In this document: in pieces, positions 22,789-31,853 of the stretch
Layout: every line of letters begins with the position of its first letter
How positions within the stretch are numbered: the first letter of the stretch is position 1
NCBI GenBank assembly: GCA_021828295.1
Contig: JAKASF010000008.1
Span: 1 to 38,803, forward strand
Length of the DNA: 38,803 nt
Origin: Microcaldota archaeon
GTDB taxonomy: Archaea > Micrarchaeota > Micrarchaeia > Micrarchaeales > CABMGC01
Direction of reading: 5' to 3'
Program-made: the position numbers and the translations under genes
The notes under the pieces: generated by a model
What the model saw: the letters and a program-made list of their open reading frames with translations, nothing else
Told to the model about the DNA's origin: nothing
The model's database searches: none

Positions 22789-23455
22789 ACTTAGCGGCAA
22801 GCCTTGCGCTCTCTATCACGAACATCCCATTCTCCCCGTTCCTCTCCACGCGCGCCTTCTCCACCTCTATCCTCCTCTTAAAGAGCGGAGCATCGAGCAC
22901 AAAGGTCTCGGCCTCGCCGCCCTCGAACACGAGGTTTACGCCATGCTTTCTGTTCGCCTCCTTTAACCGCTCTATCATTTCCTTGTCTATTCTCTTGCCC
23001 AGCAGCGACGTGCTCAGCCCCTCGGCAGAGACAGATGTGAGTATCGCGTTGTATCTGTTCGCGATCTCCTCAAGCTCTTCCAGCGGGTCTATGTGCCAGA
23101 GCGGCGCGACGTGCTCTATGCCCATCTCCTTGCATATGCCGTTTATCCTGTCGGCCTGGTACTTGCTGAAAGTGGCGCCGGTCACGAGCAGTTTCACATC
23201 GTTCTTCTCGAAAGCGTTTCGCAGGTCCTGCAGCTCCTCCTCCTTCCTGCCCTCGGTCTCCTCAAAAACGTGCCTCATGCCAAGCGCCTCTGCCTGCAGG
23301 CGCGTGAGCTCTATGTTAGGGTAGTGGAACATGTAGCTCTCCCTGTTCGCGCTCCTCATCGTTATAAGCAGGTCTATCTTCGCGCCCAGCTCCATGGCCT
23401 TGTGGAGAGCGAGCGTCGAGTCCTTGCCCCCGCTAAACAGGCAGGCATTGGTCAT
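22787..23455 (-). CDS. dph6: Diphthine-ammonia ligase
   Basis: A 222-residue ATP-pyrophosphatase (PP-loop) enzyme. It begins ACLFSGGKDSTLALHKA, the SGGxDS loop. MRSANRESYMFHYPN, LVTGATFSKYQADRINGICKE and FEGGEAETFVLDAPLFKRRI are hallmarks of the Dph6/MJ0570 family. It catalyses the last, ATP-dependent amidation of diphthine to diphthamide on the EF-2 histidine. The start ATG overlaps the atpD stop by 4 nt (ATGA), so translation is coupled to the ATP synthase genes. That linkage has no obvious biochemical reason beyond shared expression with growth. Confidence 0.92.
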   Translation of the reverse strand: MTNACLFSGGKDSTLALHKAMELGAKIDLLITMRSANRESYMFHYPNIELTRLQAEALGMRHVFEETEGRKEEELQDLRNAFEKNDVKLLVTGATFSKYQADRINGICKEMGIEHVAPLWHIDPLEELEEIANRYNAILTSVSAEGLSTSLLGKRIDKEMIERLKEANRKHGVNLVFEGGEAETFVLDAPLFKRRIEVEKARVERNGENGMFVIESARLAAK

Positions 23456-24069
23456 GCATTCTGCCTTTCAAGCTTCTTCTTCACGTGCTTCAGCGCCGAG
23501 AACATGTCTCGCTCCATCTCCTCGAGCCTGAATGAGATGTACGCGCCCTCTTTCTTCAGTTTCGGCAGCAGTATGTACTCGAGGGCATTGACCCTCCTCT
23601 TAACTCGGTCTATCTCGAGGATGAGCCTCCTCAGGCTCTGCTCCCTCTTGGCCGTGTCTATGATCGTCTCCTTAACTCCCGCGAATGCATCGCTAACGTC
23701 GCTTACGGCTGTGCTGGTCTGGAAGAATGCCTGCGGTTTCTGCTGCTTCTCCACGTCTTGTATCTCAGGTATCTTGACGCCCATGACGTTCTTCACCCCT
23801 ATCTTCACCTCTGACGTGTCTGTGACGTACAGGCTGGCCTGCTCGAGCTCGAAGTCCCCAGCGAACGTAGACGCCAGCACGGTGGTCTTGTACGCTGCCT
23901 GGAGCATCTGGTATAGTCTCTCCCTGTCGCTGCTCGACTCCTTGAGCATGGAGAAGAACTCGAGCACCAGCGCCTCTCGCTTCCTCTTGAGAAGGTCGTG
24001 CCCCTTCGCCGCGAGCTTGGCGCTCTTCCTGACGTTTATCAGGTTCATCCTCGTTGGGTTTACCGCCAT
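23452..24069 (-). CDS. atpD: A-type ATP synthase subunit D
   Basis: A 205-residue central-stalk subunit (coiled coil that rotates within A3B3). It begins NPTRMNLINVRKSAKLAAKGHDLLKRKREAL, the canonical subunit D opening. A C-terminal coil follows (LRRLILEIDRVKRRVNALEYILLPKL), ending with a basic tail. The start overlaps the atpB stop by one base (TAATG), and the stop overlaps the dph6 start by 4 nt. Last of the nine ATPase genes in order. Confidence 0.95.
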   Translation of the reverse strand: MAVNPTRMNLINVRKSAKLAAKGHDLLKRKREALVLEFFSMLKESSSDRERLYQMLQAAYKTTVLASTFAGDFELEQASLYVTDTSEVKIGVKNVMGVKIPEIQDVEKQQKPQAFFQTSTAVSDVSDAFAGVKETIIDTAKREQSLRRLILEIDRVKRRVNALEYILLPKLKKEGAYISFRLEEMERDMFSALKHVKKKLERQNA

Positions 24070-25553
24070 TACTTACCCTTCTTTGCGTGTCTTGCCTGCT
24101 TCTTTTTCTTGCCTTTCGCTTCTGCTTTTTTCTCCCCTTGCATCTCCTCCGCTTCCTTTCCTCCCTTCTCTTCCTTGTGCTTAGCGTGGTACTTGCCTAT
24201 GTGCTCCCTCTTTATCCTCGTCAGCTCGCTCTCAGGAAGTTCCGAAAGCAGCTCCCATCCTACGTTGAGCGTCTTCTCTATCGTCCTGTCCTCGTATTCG
24301 TCCTGCGCGAGGAACTTCTTCTCGAACTCGTCGCCGAACTTCAGATACGTCTTGTCCACTTCGCTCAGCGCCTCCACTCCTATTATCGCGCTCAGGTTCC
24401 TCGACTCCTGGGCCCTGGCGTATGCCCCGTAGAGCTGGTCCGCTACCCCTCTGTGATCCTCTCGCGTCTTGCCCTCGCCTATGCCGTTGTTCATCAACCT
24501 CGATAGGGAACCCAGCGGGTTCACAGGCGGGTAGAGCCCCTTGTTGTTCAGCTCCCTGCTCAGGAAGATCTGACCCTCGGTTATGTAGCCAGTGAGGTCG
24601 GGAATGGGATGCGTTATATCGTCGCCCGGCATGGTGACTATATTCAACTGGGTTATGCTGCCTTTCTTGCCCTCAGCGATTCCCGCGCGCTCGTATATGC
24701 TTGCGAGGTCTGTGTACATGTAGCCGGGATATCCTCGCCTTCCAGGCACCTCCTCCCTGGCGCTCGCCATCTCCCTGAGAGCCTCGCAATAATTAGTCAT
24801 GTCTGTGAGTATGACCAGCACGTGCATGCCCTTCTCATAGGCAAGGAATTCGGCCGTAGTGAGCGCAAGCCTAGGCGTGAGTATTCGCTCTATGCTAGGA
24901 TCGTCGGCCAGGTTCATGAACGCTACAGTCCTCTTGAGCGCGCCCGTCTTCCTGAAGTTATCTATGAAGAACGCCGCATCGTCGTAGGTTATGCCTATGC
25001 CCGCGAACACAACAGCGAAGCTCTCGTTCCTGCCGACGACCTTCGCCTGCCTCGCTATCTGCGCGGCTAGCCTGTTGTGCGGCAGCCCCGCTCCAGAGAA
25101 TATGGGCAGCTTCTGCCCCCTCACAAGCGTCATGAGCCCGTCTATGGAAGACACGCCTGTCTGTATGAAATCGCTTGGCATGCGTCTTGCCGTGGGGTTC
25201 ATGGGCTCGCCGTTTATGTCCAGTTCCTTCTCGACTGCGAACGCTGCCTTGGTGTCCTTGGGCCTGCCCTGGCCGTCGAATACCCTGCCGAGCATCTCCT
25301 CCCCCACTCCGAGTTTGAAGGTCTCCCCAGTGAAGCTAACGCTCGTCGACTTTACGTTTATGCCGCTCGTGGGTCCGAAGACCTGGACCACTGCATAGGT
25401 GTCCGCGCTCTCTATGACCTGCCCAAGCCTCTCCTCTCCGTTCTCAAGCTTTATTCTGGTTATCTCCCCGTAGCCTGCGTTCTTCACGGCCTTTACCACA
25501 AGCAGCGGCCCAGATACTTTGCCTATGGTTCTATACTCGGTCTCGAACCTCAT
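24069..25553 (-). CDS. atpB: A-type ATP synthase subunit B
   Basis: A 494-residue non-catalytic nucleotide-binding subunit of the A3B3 hexamer. It opens [14 protein letters not shown] and contains [10 protein letters not shown] and [21 protein letters not shown], the position where subunit A has its P-loop (no GKT here). It also has [28 protein letters not shown], the family signature for subunit B. The C-terminus is extended by about 35 residues of Lys/Glu/Ala-rich tail ([26 protein letters not shown]) that is not needed for the fold and may bind nucleic acid or membrane. It is coupled to atpA by a 4-nt overlap. Confidence 0.96.
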   Translation of the reverse strand: MRFETEYRTIGKVSGPLLVVKAVKNAGYGEITRIKLENGEERLGQVIESADTYAVVQVFGPTSGINVKSTSVSFTGETFKLGVGEEMLGRVFDGQGRPKDTKAAFAVEKELDINGEPMNPTARRMPSDFIQTGVSSIDGLMTLVRGQKLPIFSGAGLPHNRLAAQIARQAKVVGRNESFAVVFAGIGITYDDAAFFIDNFRKTGALKRTVAFMNLADDPSIERILTPRLALTTAEFLAYEKGMHVLVILTDMTNYCEALREMASAREEVPGRRGYPGYMYTDLASIYERAGIAEGKKGSITQLNIVTMPGDDITHPIPDLTGYITEGQIFLSRELNNKGLYPPVNPLGSLSRLMNNGIGEGKTREDHRGVADQLYGAYARAQESRNLSAIIGVEALSEVDKTYLKFGDEFEKKFLAQDEYEDRTIEKTLNVGWELLSELPESELTRIKREHIGKYHAKHKEEKGGKEAEEMQGEKKAEAKGKKKKQARHAKKGK

Positions 25554-27328
25554 GCCTTCACCCTCTCCTCCATACCGTGCTCCGCTACCAGCTTCTTGAA
25601 CTGCGAGTCTATCTGGTCGTTTATCTTCTTGCTCTCCTCTTCTATCTTCTCCTCCGGTATCTCCTTCATCCTCGAGATGCTCTTGACCACTTCTAGGTTC
25701 ATGGAGTTCTCCGCGCTGACCCCCTTTGCTGCAGCTTCCTCGGCCTCATCTCCGAAGTGAAGCATTGCGCCGAGCATCAGGTTCTGCTTCTTCAGGCTCG
25801 TGAACGCGTCCACTGGGTCGAACGCCGATTGCCTAAGGAAGCCTTCCCTCAGCATCCTTCCTACCGCGAGTAGCACGCGCTCGTTGTCAGGCAGCGCATC
25901 CTCCCCGACGAGCTGCACTATGTCCTTGAGCTCCGCCTCCTTCTGCAGGAGCGCCTGTGCCTTGTTCCTGTTCACGGTGAAGCTTTCGCCTATGTTCTCC
26001 TCGTACCATTTCTGCAGCGCCCCCGTGTACAGGGAGTAGCTGGTGAGCCAGTTTATGGCCGGGAAGTGCCTCGAGCTCGCTAGCGCTGCGTCGAGCGCCC
26101 AGAACGTCTTGATCACCCTGAGCGTTCCCTGCGATACCGGCTCGGAGAGGTCGCCGCCCGGGGGCGATACCGCTCCCACGACTGTCACCGAGCCCACGTC
26201 TCCGCCCAGGGTCTTGACCCTTCCGGCCCTTTCGTAGAACTCTGCGAGCCTCTTCGGCAGATACGCTGGGTAGCCCTCCTCGCCGGGCATCTCCTCCAGT
26301 CTCGTCGATATCTCTCGCATAGCTTCGGCCCATCTCGATGTCGAGTCGGCCATGAGCGCCACGCTGTATCCCATGTCCCTGAAGTACTCTGCAATCGTTA
26401 TGCCGGTGTAGATGCTGGCCTCTCTGGCTGCTACTGGCATGTTGCTGGTGTTCGCGATAAGAACGGTGCGCTCCATGAGCGGCCTGCCTGTGGCCGGATC
26501 CTTGAGCTCTGGGAACTCGGTCAGCACGTCTGTCATCTCGTTGCCCCTCTCTCCACAGCCCACGTATACTACTATGTTTGCATCAGAATACTTCGCAAGA
26601 TTTTGCTGTTCCACGGTTTTCCCCGATCCAAACGGCCCCGGTATGCCTGCCGTGCCGCCCTTTGCAACCGGGAAAAGCGTGTCTATAGCTCTCTGGCCTG
26701 TGATCAGAGGAATCTCAGCGGCTATCTTTTCTGCATATCGGGCTGCCTGTCTCACCGGCCTCTTCTGGAGCATGCTTATCTTCGCCAATCCCTTTCCTGT
26801 CTTCACCACCGCTATCGTCTCTTCGACGCTGAATCGTCCTGATTTTATGCTCTGTATCCTGCCCGTTACCCCCTGCGGGACCATTATGTAGTGCTTTATG
26901 AGCGGCGTCTCCTCCACGTACCCGAGTACTGCGCCCTCGCTCACTCGTGTTCCTTTTGCGGCTTTCTTGTCGGCGTAGAACTGCCACTTCTTCCTCCTGT
27001 CCACCGAGTTTACCTCGCTTCCCCTCTTGATGAACGTGCCTGACTTGGCCTTTATCAGCGCGAGCGGGCGCTGGACGCCGTCGAACACCTGCGAGAGTAT
27101 GCCTGGGCCCAGCTCAACAGAGAGCTGCTGCTCCGTCGACACAACCTTCTCGCCGGGCCTGACCCCGCTGGTGTCCTCGTATACCTGTATTATCGCCTTC
27201 TCCCCGTCAAGCTTGATTATCTCGCCTATGAGCTTGGCTTTGCCTACCCTCACCACATCATACATGCTCGCCCCGAACATGTCCTTAGCGACCACGAGCG
27301 GCCCAGATATTCTCTCTATGCTTCCCAA
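25550..27328 (-). CDS. atpA: A-type ATP synthase catalytic subunit A
   Basis: A 592-residue catalytic subunit. It opens [13 protein letters not shown] and carries the archaeal bulge/non-homologous region around residues 110-190. The P-loop GPFGSGKT lies near residue 233, followed by [12 protein letters not shown] with the catalytic Glu, [11 protein letters not shown], and [14 protein letters not shown]. The length matches an uninterrupted family member. The P-loop is a common intein insertion site in archaeal VMA genes, but none is present here. The stop overlaps the atpB start (ATGA). It forms the ATP-synthesising or hydrolysing sites with B. Confidence 0.97.
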   Translation of the reverse strand: MGSIERISGPLVVAKDMFGASMYDVVRVGKAKLIGEIIKLDGEKAIIQVYEDTSGVRPGEKVVSTEQQLSVELGPGILSQVFDGVQRPLALIKAKSGTFIKRGSEVNSVDRRKKWQFYADKKAAKGTRVSEGAVLGYVEETPLIKHYIMVPQGVTGRIQSIKSGRFSVEETIAVVKTGKGLAKISMLQKRPVRQAARYAEKIAAEIPLITGQRAIDTLFPVAKGGTAGIPGPFGSGKTVEQQNLAKYSDANIVVYVGCGERGNEMTDVLTEFPELKDPATGRPLMERTVLIANTSNMPVAAREASIYTGITIAEYFRDMGYSVALMADSTSRWAEAMREISTRLEEMPGEEGYPAYLPKRLAEFYERAGRVKTLGGDVGSVTVVGAVSPPGGDLSEPVSQGTLRVIKTFWALDAALASSRHFPAINWLTSYSLYTGALQKWYEENIGESFTVNRNKAQALLQKEAELKDIVQLVGEDALPDNERVLLAVGRMLREGFLRQSAFDPVDAFTSLKKQNLMLGAMLHFGDEAEEAAAKGVSAENSMNLEVVKSISRMKEIPEEKIEEESKKINDQIDSQFKKLVAEHGMEERVKA

Positions 27329-27336
27329 AAAATCAC

Positions 27337-27681
27337 TTATGACTTGGCAGCGCCATTTGGCACTATGTCTATTCCCACGGCCCTCATTATGAGCCGCCTG
27401 AGCGTATCCTCCGATGCCATCTTCTCATTGTACCCCGCAACTGATATGACCAGCGGGTCGAGCGAGTTCTCCATCCTGTAGCGTATCCTCCTGTCGGCTA
27501 TCGACCTGGCTATCCCCTCGGTGACCACTATTATGCCGACGTCTTCCCTGTCAAGCAGATCGAGCATCTTCCTCTCGGCCTCTCCGCCTGCCTCTACGGT
27601 GTAGCTTTCCTTTACTCCAGCGAGCTTCATGCCAAGCGGCAGTACCTCTCCGCCAAGCACCACTATCTTCTTCTGCGGCAT
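27337..27681 (-). CDS. atpF: A-type ATP synthase subunit F
   Basis: A small central-stalk subunit, 114 residues from the ATG used here. [19 protein letters not shown] begins a Rossmann-like fold, and [18 protein letters not shown] and DPLVISVAG follow, all typical of subunit F. The ORF track starts at an ATG four codons upstream (27693). I prefer the internal ATG because its first base is the last base of the atpC stop (TGATG), the coupling seen elsewhere in this operon, and because it matches the usual family N-terminus better. Confidence 0.9.
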   Translation of the reverse strand: MPQKKIVVLGGEVLPLGMKLAGVKESYTVEAGGEAERKMLDLLDREDVGIIVVTEGIARSIADRRIRYRMENSLDPLVISVAGYNEKMASEDTLRRLIMRAVGIDIVPNGAAKS

Positions 27682-28745
27682 CACTTGAGCCATGATATCA
27701 TGCCTTTTATCTCAGCATCGCTGAGTCCGTAGCTTCTTCCCTTGATCAGTATCCTTATCGTGAACACCTCCACCTCCTTGAGGTAGAGAAACGCGACCAG
27801 CGCCCCGAAAGAGAGCACGCTGTGCCTCACTCCGCGCAGCGCCTTCCTGAATATCTCGTTCAGCATCGAGATCTCGAAGACCATCAGCGGTTTCGTCTTT
27901 CCCGCTCCGTATTCCGCCGCGGCTCCCTTCAGGTCGAAGACCTTCGCCGACTCGGCCAGGCCCTCCACGTTCTTCGAATCCTTGAAGAGTTTCTCCATTG
28001 CGTGCATCTGCATCGTCCCGTTGGGCAGGAGCCTCGCCGATGCGTTCGCATAGTCTGTGCCGTGCTTCTTGGCCTCGAGGAGCACCAGCATGTTCCTCAT
28101 GTCTATCCTGCTCCTTATCAGGGCTGCGGCCTCCTTGTCTATTATCGATAGCTTCTGTATCGTGCCGCCGAGCCTGATGTAGTACTCGCGCTCGAGGGCC
28201 TCTCCTGCATCCAGCGCGCTGTGCGAGCGCCTGTAGGCTTCCTGGGCGCTGGCAAGCATGGCCGAGTAGGGCGTGTGGCCAGACATCCACGATATCGCCT
28301 CGTCGACCCCCTTCAGCGCCATCACCTCCTTAGATATCGCCAGCCCGGTGTACTTGGTGTCTATCACGTACCTGGATATGTCATCGTAGGACTTCTTCGA
28401 GGCTATCGCCTCGAGCAGTATCTTGATGTTGCTTATGTCCCACTCGCCAGCTATCGCGATCATTATGGCCCGCTGGTCCTTCGGGGCTATGGAGATGAGC
28501 TTGCTCGTCTCCCTGCCCAGATTCCTGCTGAGCGCGAAGTCTATGAGCGTGCCCATGGCCTTTACGCCCCCGAGCTTCTCCACCTCTGACTTGTACTCTG
28601 TCTGGAGCAGCATCGCGGCTATGCTCTCCTGCTCCTTCGCGGCGAGCATGCGTTCGAGCGTCTCTTTCTTCACCAGCTTCGACTCCATCGCCTTGACTCT
28701 CGTATTCGAGTATGCGTACTTCATAGCTGCCTTGAGCCCTGGCAT
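27681..28745 (-). CDS. atpC: A-type ATP synthase subunit C
   Basis: A 354-residue all-alpha funnel subunit linking the central stalk to the K-ring. It contains YAYSNTRVKAMESKLVKKETLERML, the typical opening, then repeated helical units, and ends NEIFRKALRGVRHSVLSFGALVAFLYLKEVEVFTIRILIKGRSYGL, the conserved C-terminal unit. The track extends upstream through 24 Arg/Ala-rich residues that lie inside atpE. The ATG giving MPGLKAAMKYAY, 1 nt after the atpE stop, is the better start. Confidence 0.93.
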   Translation of the reverse strand: MPGLKAAMKYAYSNTRVKAMESKLVKKETLERMLAAKEQESIAAMLLQTEYKSEVEKLGGVKAMGTLIDFALSRNLGRETSKLISIAPKDQRAIMIAIAGEWDISNIKILLEAIASKKSYDDISRYVIDTKYTGLAISKEVMALKGVDEAISWMSGHTPYSAMLASAQEAYRRSHSALDAGEALEREYYIRLGGTIQKLSIIDKEAAALIRSRIDMRNMLVLLEAKKHGTDYANASARLLPNGTMQMHAMEKLFKDSKNVEGLAESAKVFDLKGAAAEYGAGKTKPLMVFEISMLNEIFRKALRGVRHSVLSFGALVAFLYLKEVEVFTIRILIKGRSYGLSDAEIKGMISWLK

Positions 28746-28746
28746 A

Positions 28747-29343
28747 TCATCTACCCCTCTTGCCGCCCGCGCGGCGTCTGCGCTTCGGGAACGCCTCACG
28801 GAGTAGCATTGTCTCAATCTCCTGCCTGTTCTCCTCGAACAGGCCGTCTATCGTGGCTGTGATGCGCACGCTGCCGTTCTGGTTACGCAGCTCCACTCCA
28901 TTGCCCACGCTCCCGTACTTTATCCTGCCGCCAAAGCCCTTTGCGAACCGGGCCTCGTTCCTGCCTATCACGAGGGTCAGCTCCTCCTCAGGCGCTATCG
29001 CGCTGGCCTCTCCGATCGCGCGCTCCACCAGTCTCTTGTAGCCCTCCTTCTTCACCCGCTTCACCACCAGCTTCCTCAGCCTGGCCAGCGCAACCTCCAT
29101 CGCCTTGTCCCTGGCGTCCAGAAGAGCGCCGCGTTCCTGCAGCTCCATGCCCTCCTCTTGCTCGGCCTCGATCCTCCTTATCTCCTCCTTTGCCGATCTC
29201 TCCGATGCGGAGCCCTTCTCCCTGGCCTGCGCGCGCGCAGTAGCCAGTATCCTCGCCGCCTCCCTCTTGGCCTCGTCTTCTATGGCATCGGCTCTGCTCC
29301 ACGCGTCCTCGAGTATGCGCTTCTCCAACCTGTCCAGCGGCAT
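28747..29343 (-). CDS. atpE: A-type ATP synthase subunit E
   Basis: A 198-residue peripheral-stalk subunit. The N-terminal half is a long Ala/Glu/Arg-rich helix (about 5-90) that pairs with subunit H as a right-handed coiled coil. The C-terminal globular part contains YKRLVERAIGEASA, LTLVIGRNEARF and ITATIDGLFEENRQEIETMLLREAF, the usual end of subunit E. A basic tail (KRRRRAGGKRGR) is extra. It lies 7 nt behind atpK and 1 nt before atpC. Confidence 0.93.
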   Translation of the reverse strand: MPLDRLEKRILEDAWSRADAIEDEAKREAARILATARAQAREKGSASERSAKEEIRRIEAEQEEGMELQERGALLDARDKAMEVALARLRKLVVKRVKKEGYKRLVERAIGEASAIAPEEELTLVIGRNEARFAKGFGGRIKYGSVGNGVELRNQNGSVRITATIDGLFEENRQEIETMLLREAFPKRRRRAGGKRGR

Positions 29344-29350
29344 GCGTCAC

Positions 29351-29587
29351 CTAAATGATGCCAGCGGCGAGCATTATCAGGATGGCCACTACGAATCCAA
29401 AGATCAGTATGGTCTCTGGCAGCACGAGGAAAAGAAGTGCCTTGCCCAGCTCCTCGGGCTTCTCTGCTATCAGCCCAAGCCCAGCGCCACCGATCGCAGA
29501 CTGCGCTATTCCCGTTCCTATCGCACCGCCCAGTATCGCGATGCCAGCTCCTACGGCCGCAACAGCGGCCTCTATTCCTATCGCCAT
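29351..29587 (-). CDS. atpK: A-type ATP synthase rotor subunit K (c-ring)
   Basis: A 78-residue single-hairpin proteolipid. Helix 1 is AAVAAVGAGIAILGGAIGTGIAQSAIGGAGLGLIA, the loop is EKPEELG, and helix 2 is KALLFLVLPETILIFGFVVAILIML. The ion-binding carboxylate is Glu in LPETI. Gln in GIAQSA aligns with Gln32 of the Propionigenium Na+ ring, and Thr follows the Glu, so the ligand set Q...ET allows Na+ binding (inferred by comparison). Length and hairpin count are those of an undoubled c subunit. It is tightly packed, 2 nt after atpI. Confidence 0.95.
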   Translation of the reverse strand: MAIGIEAAVAAVGAGIAILGGAIGTGIAQSAIGGAGLGLIAEKPEELGKALLFLVLPETILIFGFVVAILIMLAAGII

Positions 29588-29589
29588 GA

Positions 29590-31461
29590 TTAAGCCTCTT
29601 TAGTATAACGCCTTCTGTAAAAGAAGGGCTTGAACTTTATTCCACCTCCGGTGTAGAACTTGGAGAAGAACTCAACGAAGTTGAGCCTAGCACCCTGAAC
29701 TATTCCCTCGAAGACTCCCAGGATCATGTTAACGAAATGCAGCAATATAAAGATTACCGAGAACAGCAGGAAGGGGAGTATGCCCGCGGAGAGCGACGGC
29801 GTGAAGGTCTTGTCTATCAGCAGCGCGAGTATGACGCTTGCAAGCCCGAAACCCATGATCCTCGCATAGCTCAGCGGGTGCGAGACAAGGCTCATCATCT
29901 CCGCGGCCTCTATGCCGCTGAGCGCCACGGTTGCCACCAGCGCGGCTATGCTTATGCCTGCTGCAGCCTCAGTGACCGTGGCGCCGAAGAGCCCGAAGAA
30001 GGCCCCGCTTACAGCTATCGTGCCCGCCGCGATCACAACCATCGACGTCAGCCTTGCCACCGCGAGCTTCATGTGCCCGTGCGCTTTGCTGTTGAAGAAC
30101 CCGAACAGCAGGCCTATCATCACCTGCACTATCCCGAAGACTATCGTGATGGCGAGCACCGCAGGCGTGTTCTTGAGCCAGTCGAAGCCCACGAAGCCGG
30201 GGATGAGGTACTGGTTAAGCTGGAACCCGAAGTACTGGTTGGACAGCAACCCGAAGAAGATTATGGCAAGCGCGCATATCTCCCACACCCTGGCCACGCT
30301 GTTCATCAGGCTGTCAGGCTCCGTGCGCTTGTCTATGAGCCACGCGAGAGCCAGGGAAGCGATGCCGTAGCCGACGTCGGAGACCATGAGCCCGTAGAAC
30401 ACAGGGAAGAAGAGTATGAAGATCCACGTCGGGTCTATCTCGTCGCTTCTGGGCAGCGAGAAGAACTCCATCAGGTTGTCGAAAGGCTTGAGGAAAGAGG
30501 GTCTTGCTACCAGCGTTGGCGCTAGCTCGTCCGCCTCCATCTCCTCGATCGAGAACGCGCCGTGCGTGACCCTGTCGAGGCCCAGCTCTAGCTGCCCGAA
30601 TCTCCGCTTCTGGACCCATCCCTCAAGCACAAAAGCAGATTCCGTCCTCTTGAAGCTGATGCTCGCGCTCGCTCTCTCGGCCTCTACGGAGAGCAGTTCG
30701 AGCACGCTCTCTACGTGCATGTAGTCCTCGCGCGCCAGCTTCTCCAGCCTTGCCACCGTGTCCTTCCTCTCCTTCTCCAGCCTGGCCTTCGATGCCGTTA
30801 ACTTCCTTAAGACGCCCTCTGCGTCGGAATCGAATTCTGCCGCTGATACGTCTATCTTCCTTACCCCGTTCGTATGCTCCAGCGCATCCGTTGCCTTCGC
30901 ATCCTCATTGTCGTATGCGATAAGCACCGCGAGACCCTGTTTTGTCTCCTTCCTTATTATCTCGCAGTTCTCCGAGAGCCTGTCAAGCTCTCTGCCAGCG
31001 TCCTTGCGTGCCTTCCTGCCTATCGTATATGCCGAGAACGCCATCACGTCGCTGTGCAGCTTGGAGAAGTCGACCCCCGAACCTAGGAAAAGGGCCGCGG
31101 TCTCCGCCTCTGCCTCTACCCTTGCTATCTCGTTCTCTATCTCCGTCTTCCTCTCATCTAGAGAGAGCGTTTCGTTTACCGCCACTACCTTCTTTGCCAG
31201 CGCGAGGAGCGCCGCGGTCTTTGGCTGCGCGATCCTCTCCCTGCGCCCCTCAGCTTTCGGCTTCTTCCTGTAGTCCGCCAGCACGCTGAGCGCAGAAGTA
31301 TAGCGGACAACAAGCTCTGATATGGATGGCAGCACCTCTTCCGGGGAGTCATCCGGAATCTCGAGCTTGCTCTTCCTTATCTCTATTACCCCGAGCCTGT
31401 GAAGCTCCTTCACTACCCTTGGTCTCTGGCTCTCGAGTCCCAGTACCCTCACTTTCTGCAT
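29590..31461 (-). CDS. atpI: A-type ATP synthase subunit I (a subunit)
   Basis: A 623-residue stator subunit. The N-terminal cytoplasmic half (about 1-330) contains the long helical arms that bind the E-H stalks. The C-terminal half has about eight TM helices: IDPTWIFILFFPVFYGLMVSDVGYGIASLAL is the first and is highly characteristic. The later segment containing GLASVILALLIDK and HFVNMILGVFEGIVQGARLNFVEFFSKFYTGGGIKFKPF carries the family C-terminal signature. It forms the ion half-channels with K. The track starts further upstream at 31527, inside atpH. I chose MQKVRVLGLESQRP, 19 nt after the atpH stop. Confidence 0.94.
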   Translation of the reverse strand: MQKVRVLGLESQRPRVVKELHRLGVIEIRKSKLEIPDDSPEEVLPSISELVVRYTSALSVLADYRKKPKAEGRRERIAQPKTAALLALAKKVVAVNETLSLDERKTEIENEIARVEAEAETAALFLGSGVDFSKLHSDVMAFSAYTIGRKARKDAGRELDRLSENCEIIRKETKQGLAVLIAYDNEDAKATDALEHTNGVRKIDVSAAEFDSDAEGVLRKLTASKARLEKERKDTVARLEKLAREDYMHVESVLELLSVEAERASASISFKRTESAFVLEGWVQKRRFGQLELGLDRVTHGAFSIEEMEADELAPTLVARPSFLKPFDNLMEFFSLPRSDEIDPTWIFILFFPVFYGLMVSDVGYGIASLALAWLIDKRTEPDSLMNSVARVWEICALAIIFFGLLSNQYFGFQLNQYLIPGFVGFDWLKNTPAVLAITIVFGIVQVMIGLLFGFFNSKAHGHMKLAVARLTSMVVIAAGTIAVSGAFFGLFGATVTEAAAGISIAALVATVALSGIEAAEMMSLVSHPLSYARIMGFGLASVILALLIDKTFTPSLSAGILPFLLFSVIFILLHFVNMILGVFEGIVQGARLNFVEFFSKFYTGGGIKFKPFFYRRRYTKEA

Positions 31462-31480
31462 TCTTTCAGTGCGGAACACT

Positions 31481-31807
31481 CTAGGCACCAAGTATAAGTT
31501 CTGCAGCCCTCTTCGCGACGCTCTCAAGTGTGCGCATGCCTATCTTCGTCTTCGCAAGCGCGCCAGCCTCAGCATCGGTCTCCTTCTGCCTCTTAGCCAT
31601 CTCCTTTTCCATCCTTGCCGCAGCATCGCCGAGCATCGTCTTCCTTCTCTCCTCTGCAGCCCTCTCTGCGTCCTGCATGATTTCAGCAGATTTAGCGTTC
31701 GCCTCTTCGATAAACCGCTTAGCGTTCGCCTCGGCTTTGGCCACTATCTCCTTTGCCTGCGCCTCGGCTCCCTGCACCCTGCCTATCGCCTCCATCCCCT
31801 CGTTCAT
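31481..31807 (-). CDS. atpH: A-type ATP synthase subunit H
   Basis: A 108-residue, nearly all-helical protein (GAEAQAKEIVAKAEANAKRFIEEANAKSAEIMQDAERAAEERRKTML...). It has the undecad-like Ala/Glu/Arg spacing of the peripheral-stalk subunit H, which pairs with subunit E. It is first in the operon. A TATA-like CATAAAATC lies 23-31 nt before its ATG, so the operon mRNA probably starts at or next to this codon. The next in-frame ATG (31795) is a less likely start. Confidence 0.9.
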   Translation of the reverse strand: MNEGMEAIGRVQGAEAQAKEIVAKAEANAKRFIEEANAKSAEIMQDAERAAEERRKTMLGDAAARMEKEMAKRQKETDAEAGALAKTKIGMRTLESVAKRAAELILGA

Positions 31808-31829
31808 TCTGCTACCGCTGATTATTTTT

Positions 31830-31838
31830 GATTTTATG
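31830..31838 (-). promoter_or_regulatory. TATA promoter of the ATP synthase operon
   Basis: The minus strand reads CATAAAATC 23-31 nt before the atpH ATG, in the 46-nt gap behind the ACT-domain gene. It is the only promoter-like gap ahead of the ten tightly packed genes atpH to dph6. Confidence 0.5.
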
Positions 31839-31853
31839 AGAACCCGATACTTA

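Noticed and set aside
26185-26394. Minus-strand Arg/Trp-rich ORFs inside atpA (26185-26394, 26715-26987)
   Set aside because: Alternative frames of the catalytic subunit gene with atypical amino acid content.
25550-27328. Intein within the ATP synthase A subunit
   Set aside because: The P-loop GPFGSGKT is followed directly by the normal sequence and the length is that of an uninterrupted A subunit.
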